Assembly: GCA_905214875.1 (NCBI GenBank)
Contig: CAJMNR010000015.1
Location: forward strand, 8,774-72,773
DNA length: 64,000 nt
From: an uncultured bacterium
GTDB lineage: Bacteria > Bacillota > Clostridia > Lachnospirales > Lachnospiraceae
Reading direction: 5' to 3'
The position numbers were made by a program, and so were the translations under genes. The notes below the pieces were generated by a model, which saw only the letters and a list, made by a program, of their open reading frames with translations, searched no databases and was not told the DNA's origin. This document shows, in pieces, positions 25,236 to 34,485 of the stretch. Within the stretch, counting starts at the first letter, position 1. Every line of letters starts with the position of its first letter.

Positions 25236-25706
25236 TTGAATCAAGTGCGATATAAGAAATTAGTCACACTTTCTGTTATTATGTTGCGTGCGGCAATGAT
25301 TCTTGCGGCAATTGTCATACCGGTTGTACTAACTGTGGATAAGTCCATATTGAATCTATATTTAGGCAAACCGATATATGAGCCTCATGCATATTACATA
25401 TTTCAGTTAGGATATAGTGAACTGATTTTAGGATATCTTCTTTGTCTATTTTTGAATTTCAAAGAAGAGGAAATCTTTTGCATGGAAAATACGAAGTATT
25501 TAAAGCGAATTGGAAAGTTGGTAATCCTTCGGGATTTTATCTATCTGCCAGTTGAGGCGGTGGCATGTCAATCCTTTACCATTAAGTTTAATGTGATGGC
25601 ATGGGTAATCGGTTATATCATTATTTTATTTTCCAGATTAATTGAGCATGGAATTAAGCAAGAGCAAAAACATGTTGTATGCTTGGAGAAGGAGGACACA
25701 AAATGA
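25236..25706 (+). CDS. Small four-helix membrane protein, DUF2975-like
   Basis: 156 residues if started at TTG 25236, which has AGAGGGG eight bases upstream; the in-frame ATG at 25218 has no RBS. Four hydrophobic helices are seen. The central motif 'EEEIFCMENTKYLKRIGKL' follows the DUF2975 pattern of a loop after the second helix. Its stop overlaps the ATG of the LRR gene (ATGA), so the two are translationally coupled. A second protein of the same type follows the LRR gene. Confidence 0.6.
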   Translation: MNQVRYKKLVTLSVIMLRAAMILAAIVIPVVLTVDKSILNLYLGKPIYEPHAYYIFQLGYSELILGYLLCLFLNFKEEEIFCMENTKYLKRIGKLVILRDFIYLPVEAVACQSFTIKFNVMAWVIGYIIILFSRLIEHGIKQEQKHVVCLEKEDTK

Positions 25707-27733
25707 AGAAGTCTAAATTTCAACAGGTAGTACTGCCAGTACTCATTGTTATGGGTGTTACATTTGCTTTACTTATGGTGTTCGATCTAAGGAAGAAGAA
25801 AGCCTCTCCGAAAGAGGAAGACAGCGCTTGGTATATAGAAAATAATGCCTATGAGGATATGATAACGGTACTAAACGCTCATTCAATAGATGTGCATTAT
25901 GATGATTTATCTAGTGTTGCTAATCTTGTGAGCGAAGAGCAAGCAGAGAAAATAACAACAATCAGGCTATCTGGTTTCAGTAATGACGAGGATACTAAGA
26001 AGACAAGTCTTACACTCGATTTATCTGGTCTGAAAAATTATAAAAATGTGACAGCTCTTGAAGTTACATCAGAAGATGTAATCGAAGAGGATGATGAGGA
26101 ATACTATGGTGGCATTGAGAACATACAGCTAAAGTTTAAAAATCTTCCGAAAGATAATAAAGTAAAAGAGCTATCCTTAAAGTCATTTAAGTTTAAGGAC
26201 CTTTCCTTTATAAAACAGCTGAATGTGGAAGCAATTACATTTGTAAATTGTGATTTTAGTGAGCTTTCTGATTCGCAATATGAAGCATTGTCAGGCATTA
26301 CATCGTTCTCAATTGAGGAATCTTGTGTCAAAGCAGACCTCGAAAAGATGATGAAGCAAATGCCAAAGTTAAAGAGCGTAAATCTTGGTGGAACTACAAT
26401 CAAAGATTATAACCTGTTTCATAACTTAAAGAAGCCGGAACTATTAGAATCCGTATCATTTCATATCAATGATACGAATGATGAATTTTATAAAATGCTA
26501 TTAAAGCCAGCAGTAAAGATAAGAGAACTTTCGATTCAGATAGATGATCGCTATGACTTAGGTGACTATGAACATGATTTCACCTTTTTAGCAGATATAA
26601 AGAGTTTAGAGAAGTTATCTATAAGGAATAAAGGCATTAATGAAGGCTGGGATCAGAATATAGAGGTAAAACCTTTGGATTACAGTTATTTGGGGGCACT
26701 AACCAATCTTAAGTCCTTGTCACTTAGCCAGATGCTCGTAAAGAATATTTCTTTTGTATCCTCCTTAACTAAGCTTCAACAGCTGGATCTTTCCAATAAC
26801 TTAATTGAAGATATTGCTCCGCTTAGTAAGTTAACTGGCATGGTGAAGTTAGATTTGGCTTGTAATAATATTGAAGACATCACTCCAATTTCGAATATGA
26901 CTAGTATGAAGGAGTTATCTATTGGCGGAAATAAGATTACGTCCATTGATGCTGTAAAGAATATGAATGAACTTGAGAGTTTTGATGCCTCCTCCGGCTT
27001 TTATTCCGAAGATGATGAAACGTATAATGCTGAGAATATATATAATAAGTTTTATGGGCTGGAAACGGATGAGAATACTTCGTATTATGGAAAGTATTAT
27101 GGAAAGTATTATGAATGTAATCCCAAATCAATCAAGGATATATATGATGGAAAGTCTTATATTTATAAAATCGAGGATAACACAAGCTTTGACATGTGGG
27201 AATTTATGTCGTCAGAACCCAATATTATGATGAATTCAACCAGTGGAAATATTACCTTACATCAGTTTGAGGAGGGGGAATTACCATGGGGCTGTGGCAA
27301 GAATTCCATTACGGATTTGTCACCGATTGCCAATGCAACGAAGCTTATATTCTTAGATGTGAGCGGCAATAAGATCAAGGACATCAGTCCGATTGAGAAG
27401 TTAACAAACCTTACGTTCTTTTCTTGTATGGATAATCAGATTACAGATATTACCGTACTTTCTAAAGAGAAGTTCACTAAGTTGACACATCTCTATTTAT
27501 CACAAAATAAGATTGCTGACGGAACAAGAATCGAGGAATTCGAAGAGGGAAAGCATGATAACGAACCATTGCAATATTATATGACACCATATTATAACAA
27601 AAAGTATTTTCATTTAGTAGAGCCAAGGGAATCCTATGCACATTTGGAAATCATAGGATTTGATTTTTCTGGAATACTAGCCAATATTGGAACAAGAGAA
27701 GAGGAGGATGTGGACAATGGAACAGAATATTAG
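25703..27733 (+). CDS. Membrane-anchored leucine-rich repeat protein (internalin-like LRRs)
   Basis: 676 residues from ATG 25703 (AAGGAGG upstream). A short cytoplasmic start and one helix (residues 8-26) put the rest outside the cell. A divergent N-terminal region (~60-310) is followed by clear 22-residue LRRs of the internalin type ('LQQLDLSNNLIEDIAPLSKL', 'MVKLDLACNNIEDITPISN'). A Tyr-rich insert (~450-530) containing a 12-bp tandem repeat (27083-27106) interrupts the array before two or three more repeats ('LIFLDVSGNKIKDISPIEKL'). Such domains bind proteins. No LPxTG or other anchor is seen. The ligand is unknown. Confidence 0.78.
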   Translation: MKKSKFQQVVLPVLIVMGVTFALLMVFDLRKKKASPKEEDSAWYIENNAYEDMITVLNAHSIDVHYDDLSSVANLVSEEQAEKITTIRLSGFSNDEDTKKTSLTLDLSGLKNYKNVTALEVTSEDVIEEDDEEYYGGIENIQLKFKNLPKDNKVKELSLKSFKFKDLSFIKQLNVEAITFVNCDFSELSDSQYEALSGITSFSIEESCVKADLEKMMKQMPKLKSVNLGGTTIKDYNLFHNLKKPELLESVSFHINDTNDEFYKMLLKPAVKIRELSIQIDDRYDLGDYEHDFTFLADIKSLEKLSIRNKGINEGWDQNIEVKPLDYSYLGALTNLKSLSLSQMLVKNISFVSSLTKLQQLDLSNNLIEDIAPLSKLTGMVKLDLACNNIEDITPISNMTSMKELSIGGNKITSIDAVKNMNELESFDASSGFYSEDDETYNAENIYNKFYGLETDENTSYYGKYYGKYYECNPKSIKDIYDGKSYIYKIEDNTSFDMWEFMSSEPNIMMNSTSGNITLHQFEEGELPWGCGKNSITDLSPIANATKLIFLDVSGNKIKDISPIEKLTNLTFFSCMDNQITDITVLSKEKFTKLTHLYLSQNKIADGTRIEEFEEGKHDNEPLQYYMTPYYNKKYFHLVEPRESYAHLEIIGFDFSGILANIGTREEEDVDNGTEY

Positions 27734-28145
27734 AATTGTAGATCGAATTCAATTGTTTTGTATAATTGCAATCATCTTTAATTGCATTCTCTTTGTGGCA
27801 TTCATTTTTTTGAGTGAAGGAAATTGGCTTGTCCTTGTTACAGAGTTTCAAATCCTAGTCATGTTCTATATCCTGCATCAGATTAAAAATGCTTGCTTTA
27901 TGTTGAAGACATTGCCGATCTTTTCAAAAAAACTATCTATTTATTTTCGCAAGGTTGCTTACGCTTGCTTTGTAAGTGGAATTGGAAGCACAATAATCGG
28001 TAGCATCGTTTTGTCAATTATGAAAAATAAGGTTTGGATTCAGCTTAATCTGACCACGGTTGGAATTGGCCTGTTGGTATTTGCCGGCAGCTATATCTAT
28101 GAAAAGGGATGTGACCAGAAGAGTCACATAGATGTAACAATATAA
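27717..28145 (+). CDS. Small membrane protein, DUF2975-like, paired with the LRR gene
   Basis: 142 residues from ATG 27717 (GAGGAGG nine bases upstream), overlapping the LRR gene by 17 bases. Four hydrophobic segments; the loop 'LPIFSKKLSIYFRKVAY' occupies the position of the DUF2975 signature loop. It resembles the gene at 25236 in size and topology, though sequence similarity is weak by eye. The arrangement membrane protein-LRR-membrane protein with overlapping junctions suggests one complex, but no function is known. Confidence 0.5.
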   Translation: MEQNIRIVDRIQLFCIIAIIFNCILFVAFIFLSEGNWLVLVTEFQILVMFYILHQIKNACFMLKTLPIFSKKLSIYFRKVAYACFVSGIGSTIIGSIVLSIMKNKVWIQLNLTTVGIGLLVFAGSYIYEKGCDQKSHIDVTI

Positions 28146-28492
28146 TAACTAGTTTGACAGGTCTGTTACACGTTAAAAAGTATAGCTTTTATAAGTGCGA
28201 AAAGTAACGATCAGATATAAAGGCATTGAGAAAGAACTCTTGATTGAACAAGAGGAAACTTATATATATTCATAGAAGAACTTAAAAAAGGCGTTTTGCA
28301 ATGGAAGAATTGCAGAGCGCCTTTTAAAATATCCTTTATATTACATAATGTGTAAATACACCGAACTGAAGAATATATTCCTAGTAGCTGACATGTATTT
28401 ACAAGCCGAAATATATAAGTTCATGGAAATAAATAGAACAATATGGTATGATAGTATCGAATTTTTATATGTTAAGAAAGGAACGAGGTAGA
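28146..28492 (+). other. Gene-free stretch of 347 bases
   Basis: It contains a terminator at 28284-28329 and otherwise AT-rich DNA. A TATGAT box about 45 bases before the GNAT gene could be a -10 element, but no matching -35 is clear. No further gene is seen. Confidence 0.5.
28284..28329 (+). terminator. Terminator after the LRR cluster
   Basis: AAAAGGCG and TTGCAAT pair with ATTGCA and CGCCTTTT in a slightly bulged long hairpin, followed by TTTTAAAAT. Confidence 0.75.
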
Positions 28493-28948
28493 ATGAATTT
28501 AATTACGACAAATGGAACAGATAAACGTTTTTGCGACCTTTGCAGTCAATTAGATGAGGCATTAGATGAGGCTGTCGGTGGTGAAAAGCAACGCTCACAG
28601 TATGTGCAGTACAATCAGCTTGATGACATACATGACGTTGTGCTTGCGTGCAATCATGAGACTACATTGGGATGCGGCAGTTTTAAGCGTTATGATGAAC
28701 AGACCGCGGAAATCAAGCGTGTCTTTGTGAAGAAGGAATTTCGAAGAAATAAAGTTGCAGTACATATTATGAAAGAATTAGAACGAATAGCAGCGACAAA
28801 AGGGTATCAAAGACTGATTTTAGAAACTGGAATGCCATTAAAGGCAGCGATTAAGTTGTATGAAAGTCTTGGATATCATGTGATTCCAAATTACGGACAA
28901 TATGCAAACATGGATGAATCCGTATGTATGGAAAAATTATTGAAATAA
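28493..28948 (+). CDS. GNAT-family N-acetyltransferase
   Basis: 151 residues from ATG 28493 (GGAACGAGG five bases upstream); an ATG at 28448 in frame lacks an RBS. The acetyl-CoA binding motif A appears as 'IKRVFVKKEFRRNKVAVHIMKEL' in pieces, with the Q/RxxGxG/A loop altered to R-R-N-K-V-A. The C-terminal 'AIKLYESLGYHVIPNYGQY' is standard. The acceptor substrate is unknown. Its stop lies 31 bases before the promoter of the first rpsP copy. Confidence 0.8.
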   Translation: MNLITTNGTDKRFCDLCSQLDEALDEAVGGEKQRSQYVQYNQLDDIHDVVLACNHETTLGCGSFKRYDEQTAEIKRVFVKKEFRRNKVAVHIMKELERIAATKGYQRLILETGMPLKAAIKLYESLGYHVIPNYGQYANMDESVCMEKLLK

Positions 28949-28978
28949 GCGAAAAAAGTAGAAAAATCAAAAATAGGA

Positions 28979-29007
28979 TTGACAATATATTTTTCATATA
29001 CTATACT
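28979..29007 (+). promoter_or_regulatory. Promoter of rpsP copy 1
   Basis: TTGACA-17-TATACT. The -10 element sits in the same ATATACTATACTTA context as at the promoters at 36152 and 36634, marking a duplicated module. Confidence 0.85.
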
Positions 29008-29013
29008 TAACAC

Positions 29014-29078
29014 CTGTAAAGAAAAAAACTTTACAGCTAAAAAAGAAATGATATAACTTCATTACAGCATGCTGTAAT
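29014..29078 (+). ncRNA. Leader of rpsP copy 1: two hairpins
   Basis: Hairpin A at 29014-29036 is CTGTAAAG / CTTTACAG with a loop of seven A, right at the predicted 5' end of the mRNA. Hairpin B at 29061-29078 is a perfect 18-base palindrome ATTACAGCATGCTGTAAT. Both recur at the other rpsP copies or at ylxM. An AGGAGG site follows. Confidence 0.65.
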
Positions 29079-29107
29079 TTGAGTTTTGGTTATAGGAGGA
29101 AAATATA

Positions 29108-29350
29108 ATGGCAGTTAAAATCAGATTAAAAAGAATGGGACAAAAGAAAGCACCTTTTTATAGAGTAATCGTTGCAGATTCCAGATCTCCAAGAGATGGT
29201 AAATTCATCGATCAAATCGGTACTTACAACCCAACTGTTGAACCAAGCGCTTTCAACGTAGACGAAGAAAAAGCTAAAAAATGGTTAGCTAACGGTGCTC
29301 AACCAACTGAAACAGTAGCTAAATTATTCAAAAACGCTGGTGTTCTTTAA
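29108..29350 (+). CDS. rpsP: 30S ribosomal protein S16, copy 1
   Basis: 80 residues, full length. The N-terminus 'VKIRLKRMGQKKAPFYR' and 'ADSRSPRDGKFIDQIG' are the S16 signature. S16 binds 16S rRNA and is needed for 30S assembly. It differs from copy 2 at residues 20, 41 and 58, and from copy 3 at 20, 58, 68, 71 and 79. It has its own promoter, leader and terminator, away from the canonical operon. Codon use is that of a highly expressed gene, so it is probably functional. Confidence 0.95.
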   Translation: MAVKIRLKRMGQKKAPFYRVIVADSRSPRDGKFIDQIGTYNPTVEPSAFNVDEEKAKKWLANGAQPTETVAKLFKNAGVL

Positions 29351-29404
29351 TTAGAAGTTTAATCACAAGCCAATGTCTTAATTTTTTGACTTTGGATTTT
29401 ATAA

Positions 29405-29460
29405 AAAGAGAAGAAAAGAATGTGAATCCTAGTATTTGCATTCGATTCTTCTCTTTTTTT
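29405..29460 (+). terminator. Terminator after rpsP copy 1
   Basis: AAGAGAAGAA and GAATG pair with CATTC and TTCTTCTCTT in a long hairpin, followed by a T-tract. Confidence 0.85.
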
Positions 29461-29523
29461 TGAAATCATTTACATCCTAACCTTAAAACTTCTATAATGG
29501 CAGAAAAACAGGAGGGTGGTAAT

Positions 29524-30381
29524 ATGGAGAATCTAGGATACTATAACGGAGCATATGGTTTGATTGAAGAGATGTCCGTTCCAATGAATGACCGGGTGCA
29601 CTACTTTGGAGACGGAGTCTATGACGCAACGTGTAGCTTGCACCATGTGATTTATCTGCTGGAAGAACATATTGAGCGTTTTTTTGAAAGCTGTAAGGAA
29701 TTAAAGATTAATTGTCCGTGCAGTAAGGAAGAACTAAAGGAAATATTGCAGGAGATGATTTTAAAAGTAGAGGGAGAGGAATTGTTTGTCTACTGGCAAG
29801 TGACAAGAGGAACGGCGCCAAGACAGCACGCTTTCTCAAATGGCAAGGCAAACTTATGGATCACCATTACGCCTATGACATTTTCAGACTTACATAAAAG
29901 AATTGCGCTTACGTCAATGGAAGATACAAGGTTTATGCATTGTAATATTAAGACGCTTAATCTGATCCCAAGTGTAATGGCGGCACAGAAAGCGGCAGAG
30001 AATAATTGTTTTGAAACGGTATTTCATCGTGGCGATATCGTAACGGAGTGTGCCCATAGCAATATTTCTATCTTAAAAGATGGCAGCTTGCTTACCCATC
30101 CAAATGACTGCTATATCTTAAATGGAATTGCTAAAAGGCATTTGATCAAAGCTTGTAAGACGCTTGGAATTGACGTAAAGGAACGAGCATTTACACTTCA
30201 TGAACTTAAGCAGGCAGATGAAATTCTTGTTACAAGTTCGAGCAATTTCTGCCTGGTTGCTGATGAATTTGAGAAAATGCCGGTGGGAGGAAGGGAGAAA
30301 AAACTGGTAGAGCAGATTCAAGAACTTCTTATGACAGAGTTTCATGCATATTGTGATGAGAAAAAGATTCAATATATCTAA
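29524..30381 (+). CDS. Class IV aminotransferase, probable D-amino acid aminotransferase
   Basis: 285 residues from ATG 29524 (AGGAGG eight bases upstream). A fold-type IV PLP enzyme: the N-terminal 'VPMNDRVHYFGDGVYDAT' with R and Y of the family, the PLP lysine in 'HCNIKTLNLIPSVMAAQKA' (the D-alanine aminotransferase pattern), and 'ECAHSNISILKDG' binding the cofactor phosphate. These features favour D-alanine/D-glutamate transamination for the cell wall over branched-chain substrates. It stands alone between rpsP copy 1 and the next gene. Confidence 0.85.
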   Translation: MENLGYYNGAYGLIEEMSVPMNDRVHYFGDGVYDATCSLHHVIYLLEEHIERFFESCKELKINCPCSKEELKEILQEMILKVEGEELFVYWQVTRGTAPRQHAFSNGKANLWITITPMTFSDLHKRIALTSMEDTRFMHCNIKTLNLIPSVMAAQKAAENNCFETVFHRGDIVTECAHSNISILKDGSLLTHPNDCYILNGIAKRHLIKACKTLGIDVKERAFTLHELKQADEILVTSSSNFCLVADEFEKMPVGGREKKLVEQIQELLMTEFHAYCDEKKIQYI

Positions 30382-30445
30382 AAAAGAAAGAAAATTAAGC
30401 GAATTGCTGAAAAAAAGTATGATAATTTTGAAAATGAAAACTTTG

Positions 30446-30473
30446 TTGCATTCTGAAAAGTGTTTGCTATAAT
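30446..30473 (+). promoter_or_regulatory. Promoter of the cytidylate-kinase-like gene
   Basis: TTGCAT-16-TATAAT, 47 bases before the start. Confidence 0.6.
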
Positions 30474-30519
30474 TTTCCTTAAATTAATTGGCAACGCTTA
30501 AAGACGAGGGGGAATGACG

Positions 30520-31143
30520 ATGGAGAGATTTGTAATTGCACTGACTAGAACTTGCGGAAGCGGCGGAACGACCATAGGCAAAATGCTTGCCAAGAAGTAT
30601 GGAATTGATTTGTACGATAGAAAGTTATTGCGTTTAGCATCTCAGGACAGTGGTATCAACGAAAAGCTGTTTGCAAAAGCAGATGAGGATACAAAGAAAA
30701 GCTTGCTATACCGTGTACAGAAGAAGGTTTATCATGGAGAGGTCATTCCACCGGAAAGTAACGATTTTATATCCGATCAGAATCTATTTAATTATCAGGC
30801 AAAGGTACTTAAGGAACTTGCCAAGCAGGAATCTTACATATGTGTTGGACGTGCCTGCGATTATGTTTTGCGTGACTTTCCTAATGTGTTCAAAGTATTT
30901 ATATATGCACCAGAAGAGGAATGTATAAAAAGAGAGGTAAAGAGACAGGCAATTAGTGAAAATGAAGCCAGAAAGTTTATTCGGGAGAATAACCGGTTTC
31001 GTAAAAGTTATTATCGTTATCACACCGATCATGAATGGGAGAGTCCATTTAATTATGACTTGTGCATCAATACCGGAGAGATATCCATAGAACAAGCGGT
31101 TTCAATGATTGAGCAGTTAATAGATGAGAAATTTTTGTATTGA
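30520..31143 (+). CDS. Cytidylate-kinase-like family protein
   Basis: 207 residues from ATG 30520 (GAGGGGG seven bases upstream). The P-loop region reads 'TRTCGSGGTTIGKMLAKKYG', followed by 'YDRKLLRLA', 'ICVGRACDYVL' and 'RFRKSYYRYHTDHEW'. It is the free-standing relative of the kinase half of the fusion at 10415; the shared 'VGR.-.DY.L' and 'YYRYHT' blocks show paralogy. The P-loop GSGGTTIGK differs from bona fide Cmk, so CMP phosphorylation is not certain. Confidence 0.8.
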   Translation: MERFVIALTRTCGSGGTTIGKMLAKKYGIDLYDRKLLRLASQDSGINEKLFAKADEDTKKSLLYRVQKKVYHGEVIPPESNDFISDQNLFNYQAKVLKELAKQESYICVGRACDYVLRDFPNVFKVFIYAPEEECIKREVKRQAISENEARKFIRENNRFRKSYYRYHTDHEWESPFNYDLCINTGEISIEQAVSMIEQLIDEKFLY

Positions 31144-31290
31144 GTATGAAAAGAAACGAGGAGGTTTTCTTATAGCAGGAAGTCTCTTTTTTTATTTGTT
31201 AGGAAAGTTCTTTCATGCAGTGGATAAGAAGAAGGATGCTAAAAGCAAAACTCTTGTTATAAATATTTTTTAGTAGAAGGAGGAAGGTAT

Positions 31291-32499
31291 ATGAAGAAAC
31301 AAAAATTATTAAGTATGTTAGTTTGTATGACTATGTTAGGCACAATGGTTACAGGGTGCCAGAAGAAAGAGGAAGTAATCACCACAAGTGCTTCTCCAGC
31401 GGCAGCGGCGGCCAATGATGGATCGTCTACAACAAAGAAAGATAATGTAATTCGAATCGGTGTTATTTCTTCCTTAACAGGAGGCTCGGCAATATATGGC
31501 GAGGGCGCTCAAAACTCTATTACAATGGCGGCTGAAGAAATCAATGCAAGTGACAGTGAATACAAAGTCGAAATTGTAAATGGTGGCAAAGTAGTGGATG
31601 ATGCCGGTGATTCTAAGCAGGCAGTCAATGCCTATAACAGTTTGGAACCTGAAAAGCCCGATGCAGTCGTTGGTGCATTTTTCTCTTCTGTTACATTGCC
31701 TATGGCTGAAATCGCAAAGGAAAAGAACATGCTATTGTTAGCAACAGGTGCAACAAACTATAAGGTTACACAAATTGGACCAACCATCTTTCGTGATTGC
31801 TTCATCGATCCTTACCAAGGCAAGATGGCAGCGGCATTTGCAAAAGATCAAGGAGCAAAGAAAGCAGCTATCATTTATGCGAAAGATGATGACTATTCCA
31901 ATGGTCTAAAAGATGCCTTCGTAGAAAATGCTGAAGCTGCAGGAATTGAAATCGCTTACACAGGTGAGTGTACGACAAAGGATACTGACTTCTCCGCACA
32001 AGCTTCACAGGCAGTAGCTTCTGGTGCTGATTTCTTATTCTATCCATGTTTCCTTGATACCGTTCCATTATTAGTACAACAGGCAAGAGATGCCGGTTTT
32101 GAAGGAATCATCATGGGTGGTGATGGTTGGGATGGTGCAGATACATCCGGACTAGATTCTTATTTTGATAAATGTTATTTTACAAATCATTATTCTTCTG
32201 AAGATACAGCTCCAGCAGTACAACAATTTGTAACGAAATACAAAGAAAAATACGGTGAGAAGAGTCTAAATGCATGTGCAGCTCTTTACTATGATGCCAT
32301 CTATATGTTAGTCGAAGCTGCTAAAAATGGCGGCGGAAGTGATACGGCTTCCTTAGTAAAAGGTATGACAGGAATGAAGTTTTCAGGTGTCGGCGGTACA
32401 TTCACCCTTGATGAAAACGGTGACCCAGCAAAGAGCGTTGTCATCAATACATATGAAGGCGGAAAAGTGAAATGGTTTAAGACACTTCAACCAGAATAA
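31291..32499 (+). CDS. livK: Branched-chain amino acid ABC transporter, substrate-binding lipoprotein
   Basis: 402 residues. The signal peptide ends in the lipobox 'VTGC' with the lipidated C23. An Ala/Ser/Thr linker precedes a type I periplasmic-binding fold: 'IRIGVISSLTGGSAIYGEGAQN', 'DDAGDSKQAVNAYN', 'VGAFFSSVTLPMAEIAKE', 'GGDGWDG'. The Ser/Thr-rich ligand pocket fits leucine/isoleucine/valine or related amino acids. It heads a complete five-gene liv operon. An AGGAGGAAGG site precedes it. Confidence 0.9.
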   Translation: MKKQKLLSMLVCMTMLGTMVTGCQKKEEVITTSASPAAAAANDGSSTTKKDNVIRIGVISSLTGGSAIYGEGAQNSITMAAEEINASDSEYKVEIVNGGKVVDDAGDSKQAVNAYNSLEPEKPDAVVGAFFSSVTLPMAEIAKEKNMLLLATGATNYKVTQIGPTIFRDCFIDPYQGKMAAAFAKDQGAKKAAIIYAKDDDYSNGLKDAFVENAEAAGIEIAYTGECTTKDTDFSAQASQAVASGADFLFYPCFLDTVPLLVQQARDAGFEGIIMGGDGWDGADTSGLDSYFDKCYFTNHYSSEDTAPAVQQFVTKYKEKYGEKSLNACAALYYDAIYMLVEAAKNGGGSDTASLVKGMTGMKFSGVGGTFTLDENGDPAKSVVINTYEGGKVKWFKTLQPE

Positions 32500-32535
32500 A
32501 ATAGAGGGAAACTAAGAAAAGGGGGTGCTTAAGCA

Positions 32536-33423
32536 ATGTCATTATTTATACAGAGTGTAATCAATGGATTGAACCAAGGCGCAATCTATGCCTTGATTGC
32601 GTTAGGATATACGATGGTATATGGCATCATACGAATGATTAACTTTGCTCATGGTGATTTTATCATGGTTGGTGCATATACGTTGTTTTATACAGTTCCA
32701 CTTATGATCCATCAGGGGATGCCACCATGGATCGCAGTTATCTTTGCAATTATCATTTGTACGGTAGTCGGTGTGTTAGTAGAAAGAATTGCTTACCGTC
32801 CTGTTCGTGGAGAAGGCTCCATGTCGGCACTGATTACTGCATTGGCAATGAGTTTATTTTTAGAGAATCTTGCAATGGTGTTATTTGGAGCAAATCCAAA
32901 ATCAGTGACAGCAATCTTTAATCTTCCTTACATCACGATCTTTGGAGCAAAGTTACAGGAAAAATATTTGCTGACGATTGCGATTGGTATCTTGATGATG
33001 GTTGGATTGCAGCTGTTTGTTAAGAAGACAAAACTGGGGAAGGCCATGAGGGCCGTTCCTCAGGATAAAGAAGCATCCGTACTGATGGGCGTAAATGTCA
33101 ATCGAATCATCACGACGACATTTGCAATCGGATCTGCACTTGCAGCGGTTGCGGCATTGATGTATTGCTCTACGTATCCTAGATGTACGACAGACATGGG
33201 CTCTATGATGGGGCTTAAGGCATTTATCGCGGCAGTGCTTGGCGGAATCGGAAGCATTCCTGGTGCAATGGTCGGTGGCATCATCGTCGGCCTAGTCGAA
33301 ATCTTTGTCAAAGTCTATGTAGCACCTGGCTGGTACGAAGCGATTACTTACAGTCTTTTGATCTTTGTCTTATTAATAAAACCATCCGGCATTCTTGGTA
33401 AGAGTGTCGGTGAGAAAGTGTAG
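32536..33423 (+). CDS. livH: Branched-chain amino acid ABC transporter permease LivH
   Basis: 295 residues, about eight membrane helices. Typical blocks are 'QSVINGLNQGAIYALIALGYTMVYGIIRMINFAHGDF' (given in part), 'RPVRGEGSMSALITALA', and the EAA-like loop 'MGLKAFIAAVLGGIGSIPGA' that contacts the ATPase. It forms the membrane pore with LivM. Ribosome binding site GGGGGTG. Confidence 0.93.
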   Translation: MSLFIQSVINGLNQGAIYALIALGYTMVYGIIRMINFAHGDFIMVGAYTLFYTVPLMIHQGMPPWIAVIFAIIICTVVGVLVERIAYRPVRGEGSMSALITALAMSLFLENLAMVLFGANPKSVTAIFNLPYITIFGAKLQEKYLLTIAIGILMMVGLQLFVKKTKLGKAMRAVPQDKEASVLMGVNVNRIITTTFAIGSALAAVAALMYCSTYPRCTTDMGSMMGLKAFIAAVLGGIGSIPGAMVGGIIVGLVEIFVKVYVAPGWYEAITYSLLIFVLLIKPSGILGKSVGEKV

Positions 33424-34485
33424 GTGAGGAGCATGACGAAGAAAAAGAAAGTATCTTATCTAATAAATGCTGTGGGAATCCTCGCCGTATTTGGATTGTT
33501 TCTCTTGGTGTTCCAGTCAGGAGTGTTAGGCGATAGGACACAATATATTAAAGGAATCTGTACGACTGCATGCTATACGATCATCATGGTCGCATCACTC
33601 AACTTGCTTGTTGGGTTTATGGGAGAATTTTCACTAGGACATGCAGGATTTATGTCAGTTGGTGCCTACGCATCCGCAATCGTTACTAATGTGCTTTACC
33701 AATATGTAATCCCTGACGGCGTGCTGTTTATCATTGCCTTATTAGTCGGAGGTGTTGCCGCCGCAATTGCAGGTGTGCTTGTTGGTATTCCAGCACTTAG
33801 GTTACGTGGTGATTACCTTGCAATCGTAACGGTTGCATTTGCTGAAATCATTCGAGTTGCATTTTGCAACTTTTCCATTACAGGTTCGGGGAGGACAATG
33901 AGTGGAATTGCCAAATTATCAAACTTTTATTGGTGTTACTGGGCAATGGTGCTTTGTCTAGTCTTTATGTTTATGTATACAAGGTCCCGCTTTGGAAGGA
34001 CGGTCGTAGCCATTCGAGAAGATTATATTGCAGCAAGTACAAGTGGTATCAATGTCACTTTCTATAAAGTTTTAAACTTTGCCATCTCTGCGTTTTTTGC
34101 AGGGGTTGGCGGTGCTATGTATGCACATTATATGACTGCCATGATTCCAACGAACTTTAACTTTAACTACTCAGCCGAGATGTTAACGGAAGTTATCATT
34201 GGTGGTACTGGTTCTCTGACCGGCTCCATTATCGGTGCAGCGTTCTTATCTTCCCTGCCAGAGCTTATGAGACAATTTGCAAACTATCGTATGCTGGCAT
34301 ATTCCATCGTATTAGTCTTGGTTATGATCTTTAAGCCAGGCGGCATCTTTGGTAAATGGGAATTCTCTTTGACAAGGGTCTTAACGAAAATCAAAGACTT
34401 CTTTAATAATCCTTCCCGTAAAGGAAATCGAAAGGAGGAGACGGCAGATGGACAAAGAAAGTATTCCAGTACTGAAAACGCATGA
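33424..34485 (+). CDS. livM: Branched-chain amino acid ABC transporter permease LivM
   Basis: 353 residues. Conserved blocks are 'ASLNLLVGFMGEFSLGHAGFM', 'IPALRLRGDYLAIVTVAF', 'ITGSGRTMSGI' and the ATPase-contact loop 'VIIGGTGSLTGSIIGAAFL'. The start is either GTG 33424, immediately after the livH stop, or ATG 33433; neither has ideal RBS spacing. The basic C-terminus overlaps livG by 38 bases, suggesting translational coupling. Confidence 0.92.
   Translation: MRSMTKKKKVSYLINAVGILAVFGLFLLVFQSGVLGDRTQYIKGICTTACYTIIMVASLNLLVGFMGEFSLGHAGFMSVGAYASAIVTNVLYQYVIPDGVLFIIALLVGGVAAAIAGVLVGIPALRLRGDYLAIVTVAFAEIIRVAFCNFSITGSGRTMSGIAKLSNFYWCYWAMVLCLVFMFMYTRSRFGRTVVAIREDYIAASTSGINVTFYKVLNFAISAFFAGVGGAMYAHYMTAMIPTNFNFNYSAEMLTEVIIGGTGSLTGSIIGAAFLSSLPELMRQFANYRMLAYSIVLVLVMIFKPGGIFGKWEFSLTRVLTKIKDFFNNPSRKGNRKEETADGQRKYSSTENA

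Noticed and set aside
27083..27115. A tandem repeat array or microsatellite of its own
   Set aside because: Only two and a half 12-bp units, in frame inside the LRR gene; noted there instead.
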